The notes: a model not told the origin generated them from the letters alone. Positions 27,489 through 36,758 are shown, counted from the first letter of the stretch. The stretch: DNA of 64,000 nucleotides from Deinococcus sp. KSM4-11 (GCF_004801415.1 NZ_SSNX01000003.1:248001-312000), one strand, 5' to 3'. A program made the numbers and translations.

Positions 27489-27881
27489 ATGGCGGCCCCG
27501 TCCGACGCGCCGTCCTCCCAGCCCGCCCCGCTCCACGACGGGCAGGTCAGCGACCTGGACGCCGTGCTGATGCTTGACGAGATGTGGAACGCCGCGTACC
27601 ACCACCGCGATGCCGGCCGCATGGCGGGCGTCCTGGCCGACGACTGGATGGCCTTCTTTCCCGATGGCACGGTGATCTTCAAGTCCGACCTGCTGGACGG
27701 CATGACCCGCAACCCGCCCGCCACGCTGGTCTTTGAGCGTCACGCCAGCCGCGTGTATGGCGACGCGGCCGTCACGCGCGGCACGCTCTACGCGAACGGG
27801 GAGCGCGTGCAGAGCTTCCTGCGCGTGTACGCCCGCCGGGACGGCAGTTGGCAGGCCGTGAGCGTGCAGGTGGTGCCGTGA
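27489..27881 (+). CDS. NTF2-like/SnoaL-type small protein
   Basis: The 130-residue protein has the NTF2-like layout: helix LDAVLMLDEMWNAAYHHRDAG, then VLADDWMAFFPDG, FKSDLLDGM and strands LVFERHASRVYGDAAVTRG, FLRVYARRDGSWQAVSVQ, as in DUF4440 proteins. It may bind a small ligand; role unknown. It starts three bases after the mqnE stop and overlaps the next gene (GTGA), so it belongs to the mqn operon, but a menaquinone function is only inferred from position. Confidence 0.8.
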   Translation: MAAPSDAPSSQPAPLHDGQVSDLDAVLMLDEMWNAAYHHRDAGRMAGVLADDWMAFFPDGTVIFKSDLLDGMTRNPPATLVFERHASRVYGDAAVTRGTLYANGERVQSFLRVYARRDGSWQAVSVQVVP

Positions 27882-28453
27882 CCGTGGACGCGCTGGTCTC
27901 CAAGATTCGGGCGCTCCCCAGGCGCCCGGCCCTGATCGCCGTCGAGGGTCAGGGCGGCAGTGGCAAGAGCACCCTGGCGCAGCGACTGGCGGCCGCCTTG
28001 GACGGCGTGGTGGTCACGGGCGACGATTTCTACCGGGTGATGCCGGAGCCGGAGCGCGCCGCGCTGACGCCCGAGGAGGGGTACCGCCGGTACTTTGACG
28101 ACGACCGCCTGCGCGACGAGGCGATCGTGCCGCTGAAGGCGGGGCATCCGGCGCGGTACCGCCGGTACAACTGGGAGCAGGGCGGTGGCCTGGGAGCCTG
28201 GGTGGACGTTCCGGCAAGCCCCTTCGTGATCGTGGAGCGAACGTACGTCACGCGGCCGGAACTGCGGGGGCTGTACGACTTCATCGTGTACGTGGACACG
28301 CCCACGCCCATGCGGATGGCCCGGCTGGACGCGCGCGGTTGGAACGGCGATTCGGCATGGCCCGCCCGCTGGGAGGCAGCGGAGGTGTGGTTCCAGCAGC
28401 AGGAGCGCCCGCAGGCGTACGCCGACGCCATCGTCCGGGGGGATTCGGCATGA
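27878..28453 (+). CDS. Uridine kinase-like P-loop protein
   Basis: The 191-residue protein has a Walker A motif EGQGGSGKSTLAQRL near residue 25, VVTGDDFYRVM (acceptor site of uridine/phosphoribulokinase-like kinases), a PLKAG..ARYRRYNWEQG segment and VIVERTYVTRPEL. It likely phosphorylates a nucleoside or small molecule with ATP. GTG 27878 overlaps the previous stop; the mqnA start overlaps its own stop. Sitting between mqnE and mqnA it could act on a nucleoside by-product of the futalosine route, which is speculative. Confidence 0.8.
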   Translation: MTVDALVSKIRALPRRPALIAVEGQGGSGKSTLAQRLAAALDGVVVTGDDFYRVMPEPERAALTPEEGYRRYFDDDRLRDEAIVPLKAGHPARYRRYNWEQGGGLGAWVDVPASPFVIVERTYVTRPELRGLYDFIVYVDTPTPMRMARLDARGWNGDSAWPARWEAAEVWFQQQERPQAYADAIVRGDSA

Positions 28454-29304
28454 CCTACCGCGCGGGCTGGATTCATTTCACGAATGTCGCGCCGATTCTG
28501 GATTCGCTGGCGCTGCCCCAGGGCGTGAGCGCGATCACCGGCGTGCCCACCGAGATGAACGACGCGCTGCTGTCGGGCCGGGTGGATATCGCGAACATCA
28601 GCGCGGTGGAGTTCATCCGGCATGCGGACGTGCTGGAGGCGCTGCCGGATTTCAGCGTGGCGGTGCTGGGGCCGGTGTACTCGGTGAACCTGTTCCACAC
28701 GCGCCCGCTGGCCGCCCTGCGGCGCGTGGCCCTGACCAGTCAGTCGGCGATGAGCGTGGCGCTGCTGGAGGTGCTGCTGCGGGAGCGGGGCCTGTCGCCT
28801 GCGCTGGAGCGGGCCGAGGGCACGGCGGAGGACCTGCTCGCGGCGGGCTTCGACGGAGTACTCCGGATCGGGGACAGCGCGCTGCGCGAGTGGTACGGCG
28901 TGGTGGGGCCGCTCACGTCGGAGACGACCATGACCTCGCTGCCGCACACGGCCAGGGGCATCACCGTGACGGACCTGGCCGAGGAGTGGTTCGAGCTGAC
29001 CGGCCACCCGTTCGTGTTCGCGGTGTGGGCGTACCACAAGGACAACCCGCCGCCCCCGGCGTTGATCCGGGCGATGCGCGAGGCGAGGCGCGAGGGCATC
29101 GGGCATCTGGCGGAGGTGGCCGGACGACACGCGCGGAAGCTGGGGTTGCCGGAGCGGGTGGTGCAGCATTACCTGTGGAACTTCCGCTACCACCTGGAAG
29201 CGCCGGACCGGCTGGGTCTGGAGGAGTTCGCGGCGAAAGCCGTGCCGGGGCATGCGCCGCTGCGCTTCGGAGCCCGGCCGGGCGCGGCCGTGCTGGCCCG
29301 CTGA
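28450..29304 (+). CDS. mqnA: Chorismate dehydratase
   Basis: MqnA removes water from chorismate to give 3-[(1-carboxyvinyl)oxy]benzoate, the first step of the futalosine menaquinone pathway. The 284-residue periplasmic-binding-like fold begins GWIHFTNVAPILDSL with NVAPI, then TGVPTEMNDALLSGRVDIANISAVEF and DGVLRIGDSALRE, diagnostic for MqnA/MqnD. ATG 28450 overlaps the kinase stop (ATGA). Together with mqnE it shows that this organism makes menaquinone by futalosine; mqnB/C/D are not in the window. Confidence 0.94.
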   Translation: MTYRAGWIHFTNVAPILDSLALPQGVSAITGVPTEMNDALLSGRVDIANISAVEFIRHADVLEALPDFSVAVLGPVYSVNLFHTRPLAALRRVALTSQSAMSVALLEVLLRERGLSPALERAEGTAEDLLAAGFDGVLRIGDSALREWYGVVGPLTSETTMTSLPHTARGITVTDLAEEWFELTGHPFVFAVWAYHKDNPPPPALIRAMREARREGIGHLAEVAGRHARKLGLPERVVQHYLWNFRYHLEAPDRLGLEEFAAKAVPGHAPLRFGARPGAAVLAR

Positions 29305-29311
29305 AGCGGGG

Positions 29312-30568
29312 TCAGGTCAGCCGGTCGAGGGGCCCGAGGGCGACCACGGACAGGCGATCCAGCGGGCACAGCGTCAGGACGTCCTGCACGTCCTGCACGG
29401 TCAGGCGCTCGAAGCGCGCCACGAGTTCCGGAACGGTCACGATCTGCCCGGTCGCGAGGTATTCCATTCCCAGGGTGAACAGCCGGTCCTGCGGGGTGTC
29501 GGCGCGCAGCAGCAGGCTCACGGCGTGCTTGCGGGCGGCGCGGCGCACGGCGTCCGGGGTGATCAGGTCGGCGGCATTCGCCAGGATGGTGCGGTAGGTG
29601 TCCAGCACGGCCTGGGTGCGCTCGGGATCGCAGGAGAAGCCACCCTCGAAGATGCCGGCGTCGTGGTAGTCGAGGTGACTCAGGTCGGCGCTGTCGGCGA
29701 GGCCGGTGTCGATCAAGGCCCAGTACAGCGCGCCGCTGTCGCCGCCGATCAGGTCGGCGAGCACGCTGGCCGCCTCGCGCAGCGGGTGCGTGATGCTCAG
29801 GCCGGGCGCGGCCGTGGCGACCTGCACGCGGCTCAGGGCGTGATCCGTGATCAGGCGCAGCGAGCCCGGGTGCGCGGGTGTGGCGGGCACAGCAGGCGGC
29901 GCAGGCGGGGAACCGGGCCACGTGCCCAGCGTGTCCTGTGCCCAGCGGAGCACGGCCGCCGCGTCGATGGCCCCCGTGACGGCCAGCGTGATGCGCCCCG
30001 CCCCATAGCGGTCGTGGTGGTTGCGGCGCAGCGCGTCGGGGCTCAGGGCGCTGACCGTCTCGGGCGTGCCCAGGATCCGGTACCCGAGAGGGTGCGCGCC
30101 CCAGTAGTCGGCATGCAGTTCTTCCGCGACGCGCACGGTGGGCTGATCCGCGTACATGGCGATCTCTTCGAGGATCACGCCGCGTTCGGGTTCGATGTCT
30201 GCCGCCCGCAGGGCGGGGCGCATCAGCTCGGTCAGGGTGGCCAGCAAGTCTGCCGTGCGTTCGGGAAGGCTGGCCGCGTGGTACACGGTCGCCTCCTCGC
30301 TGGTAAACGCATTGGCGTGGCCGCCCAGGTCGTCCAGGCGGGCGTTCAGGTCGGCGGCACTGACGTGTTCGGAGCCCTTGAACAGCAGGTGCTCGATGAA
30401 GTGGCTCACGCCCATCTCCTGCGGCGTCTCGTCGCGGGCCCCGGTGCGGACGAAGTACCCGGCGGCCACCGTCTGCGCGTCCACGTCCGGGTCGAGCAGA
30501 AGGGTCAGGCCGCCCGGTAGGGTGTGGCGCTGGGCAGTGGTCGCGGAGGGGGTGGACGGATCAGGCAT
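29312..30568 (-). CDS. M16 metallopeptidase, zinc-site subunit
   Basis: The 418-residue protein has the inverted zinc motif HFIEH (His56, Glu59, His60) with the downstream acidic helix ([12 protein letters not shown]) that supplies the third ligand, so it should be the catalytic half. The C-terminal M16 domain lacks the Arg/Tyr substrate-binding motif (the region reads [12 protein letters not shown]). It overlaps the upstream M16 gene by eight bases, and AGGAGC precedes ATG 30568. The pair likely forms a heterodimeric clamshell peptidase. Confidence 0.93.
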   Translation of the reverse strand: MPDPSTPSATTAQRHTLPGGLTLLLDPDVDAQTVAAGYFVRTGARDETPQEMGVSHFIEHLLFKGSEHVSAADLNARLDDLGGHANAFTSEEATVYHAASLPERTADLLATLTELMRPALRAADIEPERGVILEEIAMYADQPTVRVAEELHADYWGAHPLGYRILGTPETVSALSPDALRRNHHDRYGAGRITLAVTGAIDAAAVLRWAQDTLGTWPGSPPAPPAVPATPAHPGSLRLITDHALSRVQVATAAPGLSITHPLREAASVLADLIGGDSGALYWALIDTGLADSADLSHLDYHDAGIFEGGFSCDPERTQAVLDTYRTILANAADLITPDAVRRAARKHAVSLLLRADTPQDRLFTLGMEYLATGQIVTVPELVARFERLTVQDVQDVLTLCPLDRLSVVALGPLDRLT

Positions 30569-31859
30569 GGAAGAGCTCCTGCGGCCCAAGCGTCACGAGA
30601 CTCAGGTCGCGCACCGGGTGGTACCCGGCCAGGAAGGCATTGACCCGCTCCAGCGTGAGCGCGGCGAGCTGGGCGCGCAGTTCCGCGAGCGGCCGCACCC
30701 GGCCGAACAGGGCGACGTCGCGGGTCAGGGCTCCGGCGCGGGCGCGCAGGCCCTCGGCGCCGAAGGTCACGCTGGCGTGCAGGCCGGAGCGGGCCCGCTC
30801 GAACTCGGCGGCCTCCAGGCCACGCGGCAGGCGGCCGAGTTCCGCGAGCAGCACCTCCAGCGTCTCGGGCGCGCGTTCCGGAGTGCTGCCTGCGTAGGTG
30901 GCCAGGAAGCCCTGGCCGCCCAGGATGACCGGCGAGGCGCTGACCGCGTAGGCGAGGCCGCGCTCCTCACGCACGGCGTGGAACAGGCGGCTGGCGCTGC
31001 CGCCGGACAGGGCGCCCAGCGCGACCTGCCACGGCAGCCAGTCCGGGTGACCGGGAGACACGCCGGGCGCGGTGAGGCTCAGATGCGTCTGCTCAGCGTC
31101 GGGATCGCCCAGGTGGGCGCGGATGTTGGCGCTGTAGGGGGCAGGTAGAGCGTCGCTCCGACCGGCCCGCAGGTCGCCCAGGCGGGCTGCGACGGTCGCC
31201 AGCGCCTCCTGCGGGTCGAGGTCCGCGACGAGGCCCAGCACGCTGCCCGCCTGCCCGAAGCGGGTCAGGTGGGCGCGCAGCCCGGCAGGAGTCAGGGCCG
31301 CCAGCCCCAAAGGCGTGCCGCTGGCCGGGTGGCCGAAGCCCGCGAAGGGTGAACCCGCCGGGCGCGGGAACGCCAGCCCGCGCGACGCGACGGCCAGCCG
31401 ATCCGTGGGGCTGTCCCGCAGGGCCTCCAGATCCTGCCGCGCCAGATCCGTCAGGATGGGCAGTTCGCTGTCGGGCAGATCTGGGCGGCTCAGGACGTCG
31501 GCGGCCAGGGCCAGAGAGGCACCCAGGTCGGCGGCCAGGCCGCCGATGCTGATGCGGGTCGCCTCCAGGCCCACACCCCCGCCCCGGCGGACGCCCAGAT
31601 CGTCGAAGGCGTCCTGCAGGGCGCGGGCATTCCGGCCCGCCGCGCCCTTGAACAGCCATTCCTCCAGCACGCCGGTCGCGCCCTCCAGGCCGACAGGGTC
31701 GTGGGCACTGCCCGACGGCAGGCGCAGGTCGAAGGCGAAGCCGGGGGTGCGGCGGCGTTCGAAGGCCACCCGGAGGCCTCCGGGTAGCGTCCACAGCGAC
31801 GCCGTGGCTGGCGCGGTGGGTTCAGGGACGCCGGGAGCGTCGGTCGAGCGGACGGGCAC
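30561..31859 (-). CDS. M16 metallopeptidase, R/Y-motif subunit (no zinc site)
   Basis: The 432-residue protein aligns with M16 peptidases, but the zinc motif position reads GVLEEW where HxxEH is expected, so both metal-binding His are lost. The C-terminal domain keeps the substrate-binding pair in [13 protein letters not shown] (Arg and Tyr). This complements the downstream partner, which has zinc but no R/Y motif, as known for heterodimeric M16B enzymes. The start at 31859 begins with a Pro/Ala-rich stretch; a shorter start is possible. Upstream gene of the two-gene operon. Confidence 0.9.
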   Translation of the reverse strand: MPVRSTDAPGVPEPTAPATASLWTLPGGLRVAFERRRTPGFAFDLRLPSGSAHDPVGLEGATGVLEEWLFKGAAGRNARALQDAFDDLGVRRGGGVGLEATRISIGGLAADLGASLALAADVLSRPDLPDSELPILTDLARQDLEALRDSPTDRLAVASRGLAFPRPAGSPFAGFGHPASGTPLGLAALTPAGLRAHLTRFGQAGSVLGLVADLDPQEALATVAARLGDLRAGRSDALPAPYSANIRAHLGDPDAEQTHLSLTAPGVSPGHPDWLPWQVALGALSGGSASRLFHAVREERGLAYAVSASPVILGGQGFLATYAGSTPERAPETLEVLLAELGRLPRGLEAAEFERARSGLHASVTFGAEGLRARAGALTRDVALFGRVRPLAELRAQLAALTLERVNAFLAGYHPVRDLSLVTLGPQELFHA

Positions 31860-31942
31860 CGGGGGATTCTACTCTGCCTGCCGCCGGGAACACCCGCGTC
31901 TCCCCACCGGGGCTCACACCCGTGGGTGGAGGCGCAGCGGGC

Positions 31943-31985
31943 TTGACGCTCGGAGGTCTGGCCCTTAAATTGGTATCGTCACCAA
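31943..31985 (+). promoter_or_regulatory. Promoter with operator site 1 for the first LacI gene
   Basis: TTGACG (31943-31948), 17-base spacer, TAAATT (31966-31971). The operator TTGGTATCGTCACCAA (31970-31985) begins on the last base of the -10 and covers the expected start site. A repressor bound here would block initiation. The core GGTATCGTCACC recurs at 32079 and, with one base changed, at 42104. Confidence 0.65.
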
Positions 31986-32077
31986 TCCAGTCCGGCCTCC
32001 CGCCATGTGCTTACGATCTGCAGAATTCGATCTTTCAATCTGCTCCTCGTCCAGAACGATCTAAGCCTAGCTCCCAG

Positions 32078-32091
32078 TGGTACCGTCACCA
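32078..32091 (+). promoter_or_regulatory. Operator site 2 (TGGTACCGTCACCA)
   Basis: Same 14-bp core as site 1 with one base changed, exactly 107 bases downstream, in the leader 36 bases before the LacI ATG. The near-integral helical spacing (about ten turns) fits DNA looping between two repressor dimers. Confidence 0.6.
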
Positions 32092-32127
32092 TTCCCGGCA
32101 ACCCTGTGATTCAGAAGGAAGTGTTCC

Positions 32128-33138
32128 ATGAGTAGGCCCAGCCTGCGGGACGTGGCGCGGCGCGCGAACGTCGGCACGACCACCGTCTCCCGCGTCCTGA
32201 ACAACCACCCCAACATCTCCGAGGGCACCCGCGCGCGGGTCGTGGCGGCCATTGAGCACCTCGGGTACCTCCCGGACGTGGGCGCCCGGCACTTCCGGCT
32301 GGGACGCACGCATGCCGTGTCGGCGCTGCTGCCCATGATCGGCACGCCCTTCTACGAGACGCTGCTCACGGCGCTGCACGCGCCGCTGGTGAATGAGGGT
32401 TTCGACCTGGCGCTGTTCCCGCTGCTGGGCTCACAACGCGTGCGGAGATATCGGGAGCCGGGCGCGCTGGCGTACCGGGCCGACGCCCTGCTGATCGTGT
32501 CGCAGAACCCGGACGAACTGTACGGCGCGGCGCCGCCCTTCCGGGGGCCGACGGTGCTGGTCGACGCCCAGCATCCCGGCTATCACAGCGTGTCCTTCGA
32601 CAACCACAGCGCCGGTCGGCTGGCCGCCGAGTATGCCCTGGACCGCCGCCTGCCCATCGTATTTCTAGATGGTGCGGACGCTCCGGACGCGCCCGGTTCC
32701 CCCGTGTTCGTGGCCCGCCGAACCGGCGTCCTCCAGACGCTGGGCCGCCACGGCATCCGGCCCGCGCTGACGGTGAGTGTGGCGTCGGATCAGGACGGCC
32801 TGCGTCACGCGGCGCGTGACATCGCCCTGCAGCGCCCCGCTGGCCCCTTCCTGATCCTGGCCATGACCGACGACCTCGCGCTGGGCCTGCGTCAACACCT
32901 GCAAGACCACGGCCTGCGCCTGGGCGAGGAGTACCTGCTGCTCGGCTTCGACGGCAGCGCCGCCGCTGCGGCCGCCGGCCTGAGCAGCGTCGTGCAGCCG
33001 GTACAGGCCATGGGGGAGGCGGCCGCCAGCGTGCTCCTAGGCGCCTTGCGCGGGGAGCTCACCACGATCGTGCAGCAGCAGTTTGCGCCCACCCTGCGTG
33101 AGGCACGCAGCACCAGCCTGCGGGTCGGGGCCGCGTGA
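32128..33138 (+). CDS. LacI-family transcriptional regulator (first)
   Basis: The 336-residue protein has an N-terminal LacI helix-turn-helix (SLRDVARRANVGTTTVSRVLN, about 3-23, with hinge helix ARVVAAIEHLGYLPD) and a periplasmic-binding-like sugar domain (VSALLPMIGTPFYETLLTAL, VSFDNHSAGRLAAEY, LLLGFDGSAAAA). It should bind a sugar and release DNA. The following gene encodes a maltose-type binding protein, so maltodextrin or a similar glucan is a guess. AGGAAG precedes ATG 32128. Two operator-like sites upstream suggest autoregulation. Confidence 0.93.
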   Translation: MSRPSLRDVARRANVGTTTVSRVLNNHPNISEGTRARVVAAIEHLGYLPDVGARHFRLGRTHAVSALLPMIGTPFYETLLTALHAPLVNEGFDLALFPLLGSQRVRRYREPGALAYRADALLIVSQNPDELYGAAPPFRGPTVLVDAQHPGYHSVSFDNHSAGRLAAEYALDRRLPIVFLDGADAPDAPGSPVFVARRTGVLQTLGRHGIRPALTVSVASDQDGLRHAARDIALQRPAGPFLILAMTDDLALGLRQHLQDHGLRLGEEYLLLGFDGSAAAAAAGLSSVVQPVQAMGEAAASVLLGALRGELTTIVQQQFAPTLREARSTSLRVGAA

Positions 33139-33164
33139 GGGCCCGACCGAACGCCCAGGGGCCG

Positions 33165-33186
33165 CCGGGCCACCCACGCGGCCCGG
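33165..33186 (+). repeat. Intercistronic hairpin between LacI gene and binding-protein gene
   Basis: CCGGGCC / GGCCCGG with an 8-base loop, no T-run. May set relative mRNA levels of the regulator and the binding protein. Confidence 0.45.
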
Positions 33187-33265
33187 ATAGACCATGACCT
33201 CACCTGACATCGACTGCCCGTTTCGTCGTCCAGCCCCTCCGGGGAGGACGCACAAGGAGAAGCCC

Positions 33266-34453
33266 ATGAAAAAAGCCTTCACCCTTCTGTCCCTGGCGCT
33301 GCTCGGCAGCGCGCACGCCGCGACCCTGACGCTCTGGACGTCCTTCGAGGCGGCCGGCGAACTCGCGTGGATCAAGGCGCAGGCCGCCGCTTTCGAGAAG
33401 GCCACCGGCAACAAGGTGACCCTCGTCAGCGTGCCCTTCGCGCAGACGCAGGACAAGTTCATCCAGAGTGCGCCCAAGGGCCAGGGGCCGGACCTGATCG
33501 CCACCGAACCCCACGACCGCCTGGGACGCTACGCGGCGTCGGGCGTGATCGAGCCGATGGACAAGTACATCACCTCCAAGGCGGACTACGACAAGACCGC
33601 GCTCTCGGCCTTCACGTACCAGGGCAAGCTGTTCGGCCTGCCCCTGAACGCCGAGGCGGTCGCGCTGGTGTACAACAAGAAACTCGTCCCGAGCGCCCCC
33701 ACCACCTGGGACGCCTTCCTGAAGGCCGCGCAGGCGAACACCGGCAACGGCAAGTTCGGCTACCTCGCAGATATCGCCGAGCCGTACAAGAGTTACGGTT
33801 TTGTCAGCGCCTACGGCGGCTACGTGTTCAAGAACAACGGCGGCACCCTGGACACCAAGGACATCGGGCTGGACAACGCCGGCACCGCCAAGGCGCTGGG
33901 CTTCCTGAACGACCTGCGCTACAAGTACAACCTGGTGGCCGAGGGGGTCAGCCAGGACGCCGCGAAGAGCGCGTTCGTCGACGGCAAGCTGGCCATGTTC
34001 TACACCGGCCCGTGGGACATGGGCGACATCAAGAAAGCGGGCATCGACTACGGCATCGTGCCCTTCCCGACGCCTCCCGGCGCGACCGGCAAGTGGAGTC
34101 CCTTCGTGGGCGTGCGTGGCATTCTGGTGAGCGCCTACAGCAAGAACAAGACGGTGGCCGTGCAGCTCGCCCGGCAGCTGACCTCCTCAGCGTCGCAGCT
34201 GTCGTTCAATGCGGCGAACGGCTCGATTCCGACCAGCCTGTCGGCCCGCTCGAAACTCCGCACCGATCCGGTCGTGGCGGGCTTCGGCAAGGCCGTGGCC
34301 ATGGGCACGCCCATGCCGAACATCCCGGAGATGGGGTCGGTGTGGGGGCCGTGGGCCGCCGCGACCGCGCAGGGCGTGCAGAAGGCGAACCAGCCGTACA
34401 GCGACCTGCTGAAGAAGGCGGTCACGGAGATCAGCAGCAACATCAACAAGTAA
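33266..34453 (+). CDS. Maltose-type ABC sugar-binding protein
   Basis: The 395-residue protein starts with a signal peptide (MKKAFTLLSLALLGSAHA) and has the MalE-like fold order: TLTLWTSFEAAGEL, AFEKATGNKVTLVSVPF, KGQGPDLIATEPHDRLG, FGLPLNAEAVALVYNKKLVP, MFYTGPWDMGDIKKAGIDYG. It should bind a malto-oligosaccharide or related sugar in the periplasm-like space. AAGGAGA precedes ATG 33266. No permease or ATPase follows; a terminator comes directly after, so the rest of the transporter must lie elsewhere. Confidence 0.92.
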   Translation: MKKAFTLLSLALLGSAHAATLTLWTSFEAAGELAWIKAQAAAFEKATGNKVTLVSVPFAQTQDKFIQSAPKGQGPDLIATEPHDRLGRYAASGVIEPMDKYITSKADYDKTALSAFTYQGKLFGLPLNAEAVALVYNKKLVPSAPTTWDAFLKAAQANTGNGKFGYLADIAEPYKSYGFVSAYGGYVFKNNGGTLDTKDIGLDNAGTAKALGFLNDLRYKYNLVAEGVSQDAAKSAFVDGKLAMFYTGPWDMGDIKKAGIDYGIVPFPTPPGATGKWSPFVGVRGILVSAYSKNKTVAVQLARQLTSSASQLSFNAANGSIPTSLSARSKLRTDPVVAGFGKAVAMGTPMPNIPEMGSVWGPWAAATAQGVQKANQPYSDLLKKAVTEISSNINK

Positions 34454-34466
34454 ACGACACGGGTAC

Positions 34467-34500
34467 GGCGGAACGGGACTAGACCCCCGTTCCGCCCTGT
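34467..34500 (+). terminator. Terminator after the sugar-binding-protein gene
   Basis: GGCGGAACGGG / CCCGTTCCGCC, 11-bp stem with an 8-base loop, followed by CTGTTTC, 14 bases after the stop. Confidence 0.75.
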
Positions 34501-34564
34501 TTCATACCAGCGTCTGCACCTTTCCACCGATGCCTCTATGCCCTCGACACGGCATGGTAGGGAC

Positions 34565-35080
34565 ATGAAGCGCGTGCTCGGCCTCCTGTTCGTCCTGGCA
34601 CTCCTGGCGGGAGGGACGGTCCTGCTGTGGCCCATGCTGAAGAACGCGCAGCGCTACGCGGGCCTGCTCTCGGCCCCCACTCCGACGGCCCGCAGCCTGC
34701 CCAACCCACTGCCCACCACGCGCTTCGTGGACACCTGGGGCGGCGCGCGCAGTGAGGGGCGCACCCATGAGGGCGTGGACATCTTCGCGCCGCGCGACAC
34801 GCCCATCCACGCGACCACGCGCGGCATCGTCGTGAATGTCGGCCCGGACAGGCTGGGCGGGCGCACGGTCATGATCCTCGGGCCGGGCGGGCAGCGGCAT
34901 TACTACGCGCACCTGAACCGCTACCCCGACCTGAGCCGGGGCGACTGGGTCGAGGCCGGGGACGTGGTCGGCTATGTGGGCGACAGCGGGAACGCGAAGG
35001 GAACGCCCACGCACCTGCACTACGGCATCTATGCGACTGGCGGGGCGCTCAACCCGTACCCGTTGCTGAAGCGGAACTGA
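34565..35080 (+). CDS. M23 (LytM-type) peptidase, membrane-anchored
   Basis: The 172-residue protein has one N-terminal hydrophobic helix (about 3-22) and then a peptidase family M23 domain with the zinc ligands His68 and Asp72 ([14 protein letters not shown]) and the HLH motif at 150-152, so it should cut peptidoglycan cross-bridges in the cell envelope. ATG 34565 is preferred by homology; it overlaps the stop of a four-codon ORF at 34554 (ATGA). An in-frame ATG at 34538 is an alternative. Its 3' end overlaps the convergent acetyltransferase gene by 32 bases. Confidence 0.87.
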   Translation: MKRVLGLLFVLALLAGGTVLLWPMLKNAQRYAGLLSAPTPTARSLPNPLPTTRFVDTWGGARSEGRTHEGVDIFAPRDTPIHATTRGIVVNVGPDRLGGRTVMILGPGGQRHYYAHLNRYPDLSRGDWVEAGDVVGYVGDSGNAKGTPTHLHYGIYATGGALNPYPLLKRN

Positions 35081-35627
35081 TCCGCGCGTCCAGGGCGGCC
35101 TTCACGGCGGGCCACTCGACGGCCGTGACCGAGTACATCACGGTGTCGCGCATGCTGCCGTCCGGGCGGCGCATGTGGGCGCGCAACACGCCCTCGCGCG
35201 TGGCCCCCAGCGCCGCGATGGCCGCCTGCGAGCGCCGGTTGCGGATGTCGGTCTTCAGCTGCACGCGCTCCATGCCCATGCGCTCGAAGGCGTGGGCGAG
35301 CAGCAGGCGCTTCATGCGGCGGTTCACGCCCGAGCCGTGGTGGCGGGGGTGCAGCCACGTCCAGCCGATCTCCACGCCCGAATCGGCAGGGCGCAGGTCG
35401 CCGTAGCGGGTGCTGCCGGCCAGTCGTCCCCCCACCTCGATCACGAACACCAGCTGGTTCGCGGCGTCCAGGCCAGCGCGGTAGTACGCCTCGCTGCTGG
35501 GAGGCGAGCCCATGTGGCGCAACTCGTCACCACACGTCGCCGCCAGCGCGCACAGCAGCGCTATATCCGCGTCCATCAGGGGCCGCAGGGTGAGGTTGCC
35601 GTCCGTGAGGATCACGTCATGCCGCAT
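35049..35627 (-). CDS. GNAT-family N-acetyltransferase
   Basis: The 192-residue protein has the RimJ/RimL-like order [41 protein letters not shown] and the acetyl-CoA loop region [21 protein letters not shown], then [21 protein letters not shown]. It probably acetylates an N-terminal amine or small molecule; target unknown. Family features are clear and length normal. Its last codons overlap the convergent M23 gene. Confidence 0.9.
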   Translation of the reverse strand: MRHDVILTDGNLTLRPLMDADIALLCALAATCGDELRHMGSPPSSEAYYRAGLDAANQLVFVIEVGGRLAGSTRYGDLRPADSGVEIGWTWLHPRHHGSGVNRRMKRLLLAHAFERMGMERVQLKTDIRNRRSQAAIAALGATREGVLRAHMRRPDGSMRDTVMYSVTAVEWPAVKAALDARISSASATGTG

Positions 35628-35649
35628 GGCCCGATGGTAGCCCGTCCGG

Positions 35650-36666
35650 TCAGTGGCCCTGAAGCGCCCCGAGCACCGCGCCGTACGCGGGCTTCCTCGC
35701 GTAGTCGTCGTCGAAGATCAGGGGCTTGCCGCCCGCTCGCCAGGATCCCGCGTCGTTCACGCCCCACATGACGAAGGCGCTGCACTTCACGCCCAGGCAG
35801 GCGTTCATCAGGTCGCCGTACACCTGCGCCTGCCGCGCGAGGTTCGCCGGAGTCGCCCCGCCGGCGGGCAGGGTGACGTCCACCTCGGTCAGCTGCACAT
35901 CGAGGCCCAGGTCGTGAAAGCGCTTCAGGTTCTCCAGCATCCCGGAGTCCTTCACGGAGAAATTCGCGTCCAGGTGTGCCTGAAAGCCCACTCCGGAGAT
36001 CGGGACGCCACGCGACTGCATCCCCCGCACCAGCGCGTAGATGGCGTCGCTCTTGCCGTTCAGGGCCTCGGCGCCGTAGTCGTTGTAGTAGAGCTTCGCG
36101 GCCGGGTTCGCCGCGTGCGCCCAGCGGAAGGCCGCGTCGATGTAGTCCGGCCCGGCCAGCGCAAACGGACTGTTCGCGCGCAGGGGGTGTCCGGGCGCAT
36201 CGGAGATCGCCTCGTTCACCACGTCCCAGATCAGCACCCGGTTCCCGAAGTGCGTCATGACCTGCGTGATGTGGTTCTGCATGGCGGCCCGCAGCTCCGC
36301 CGGGGTCTTCAGCTGATACACCCAGGCCGGTACGCTGTCGTGCCAGATCAGGGTGTGACCGCGTACTTGGACGCCATGCTGCGCGGCCCAGGCCACGGTG
36401 GCGTCCGCGAGGCCGTACACGAACTCGTTCGGGCTGCCCTCCAGGGCCTTCCACTTCATGCCGTTCTCGGAGACCACGACGCTGAACTCCCGCCCGACCG
36501 TGGCGGCGTAGTCCGGGTCGAGGTCGTCGAAGAGGGTGCTGCCGACCGCGCCGCCGATCAGCACGCCGCGCGTCTGGGCCGCCTGTTTCAGCGTGGGCAG
36601 CTGCCCGGAACCGCTCGCAAGGCCGCCGAGCACCAGGGCCGCGAGCAGGGATGTAGGGATCTTCAT
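35650..36666 (-). CDS. xynA: Secreted GH10 endo-1,4-beta-xylanase
   Basis: Cuts the xylan backbone outside the cell. The 338 residues begin with a signal peptide (MKIPTSLLAALVLGGLASG), then a single GH10 barrel: VSENGMKWKALEGSPNEFVY, RGHTLIWHDSVPAWV, acid/base Glu in LIWDVVNEAISD, YYNDYGAE, GVGFQAHLD, nucleophile Glu in VQLTEVDVTLP and FVMWGVNDAGSW. No carbohydrate-binding module. It is last in the minus-strand xyl run; a hairpin at 36708 lies just upstream, so its expression may differ from xylA. Confidence 0.95.
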   Translation of the reverse strand: MKIPTSLLAALVLGGLASGSGQLPTLKQAAQTRGVLIGGAVGSTLFDDLDPDYAATVGREFSVVVSENGMKWKALEGSPNEFVYGLADATVAWAAQHGVQVRGHTLIWHDSVPAWVYQLKTPAELRAAMQNHITQVMTHFGNRVLIWDVVNEAISDAPGHPLRANSPFALAGPDYIDAAFRWAHAANPAAKLYYNDYGAEALNGKSDAIYALVRGMQSRGVPISGVGFQAHLDANFSVKDSGMLENLKRFHDLGLDVQLTEVDVTLPAGGATPANLARQAQVYGDLMNACLGVKCSAFVMWGVNDAGSWRAGGKPLIFDDDYARKPAYGAVLGALQGH

Positions 36667-36707
36667 GCCATCACCTGCCTTCTATGGATGAACCACGGTG
36701 ATGGATC

Positions 36708-36732
36708 GGAGCGGCCACCGCACCGCCGCTCC
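36708..36732 (-). repeat. Hairpin between epimerase and xylanase genes
   Basis: GGAGCGGC / GCCGCTCC, 8-bp stem with a 9-base loop, no T-run; intercistronic, so either a weak terminator or an mRNA-stability element. Confidence 0.5.
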
Positions 36733-36758
36733 GTCCTGTTCTGAGGAACCCGGCCTCT

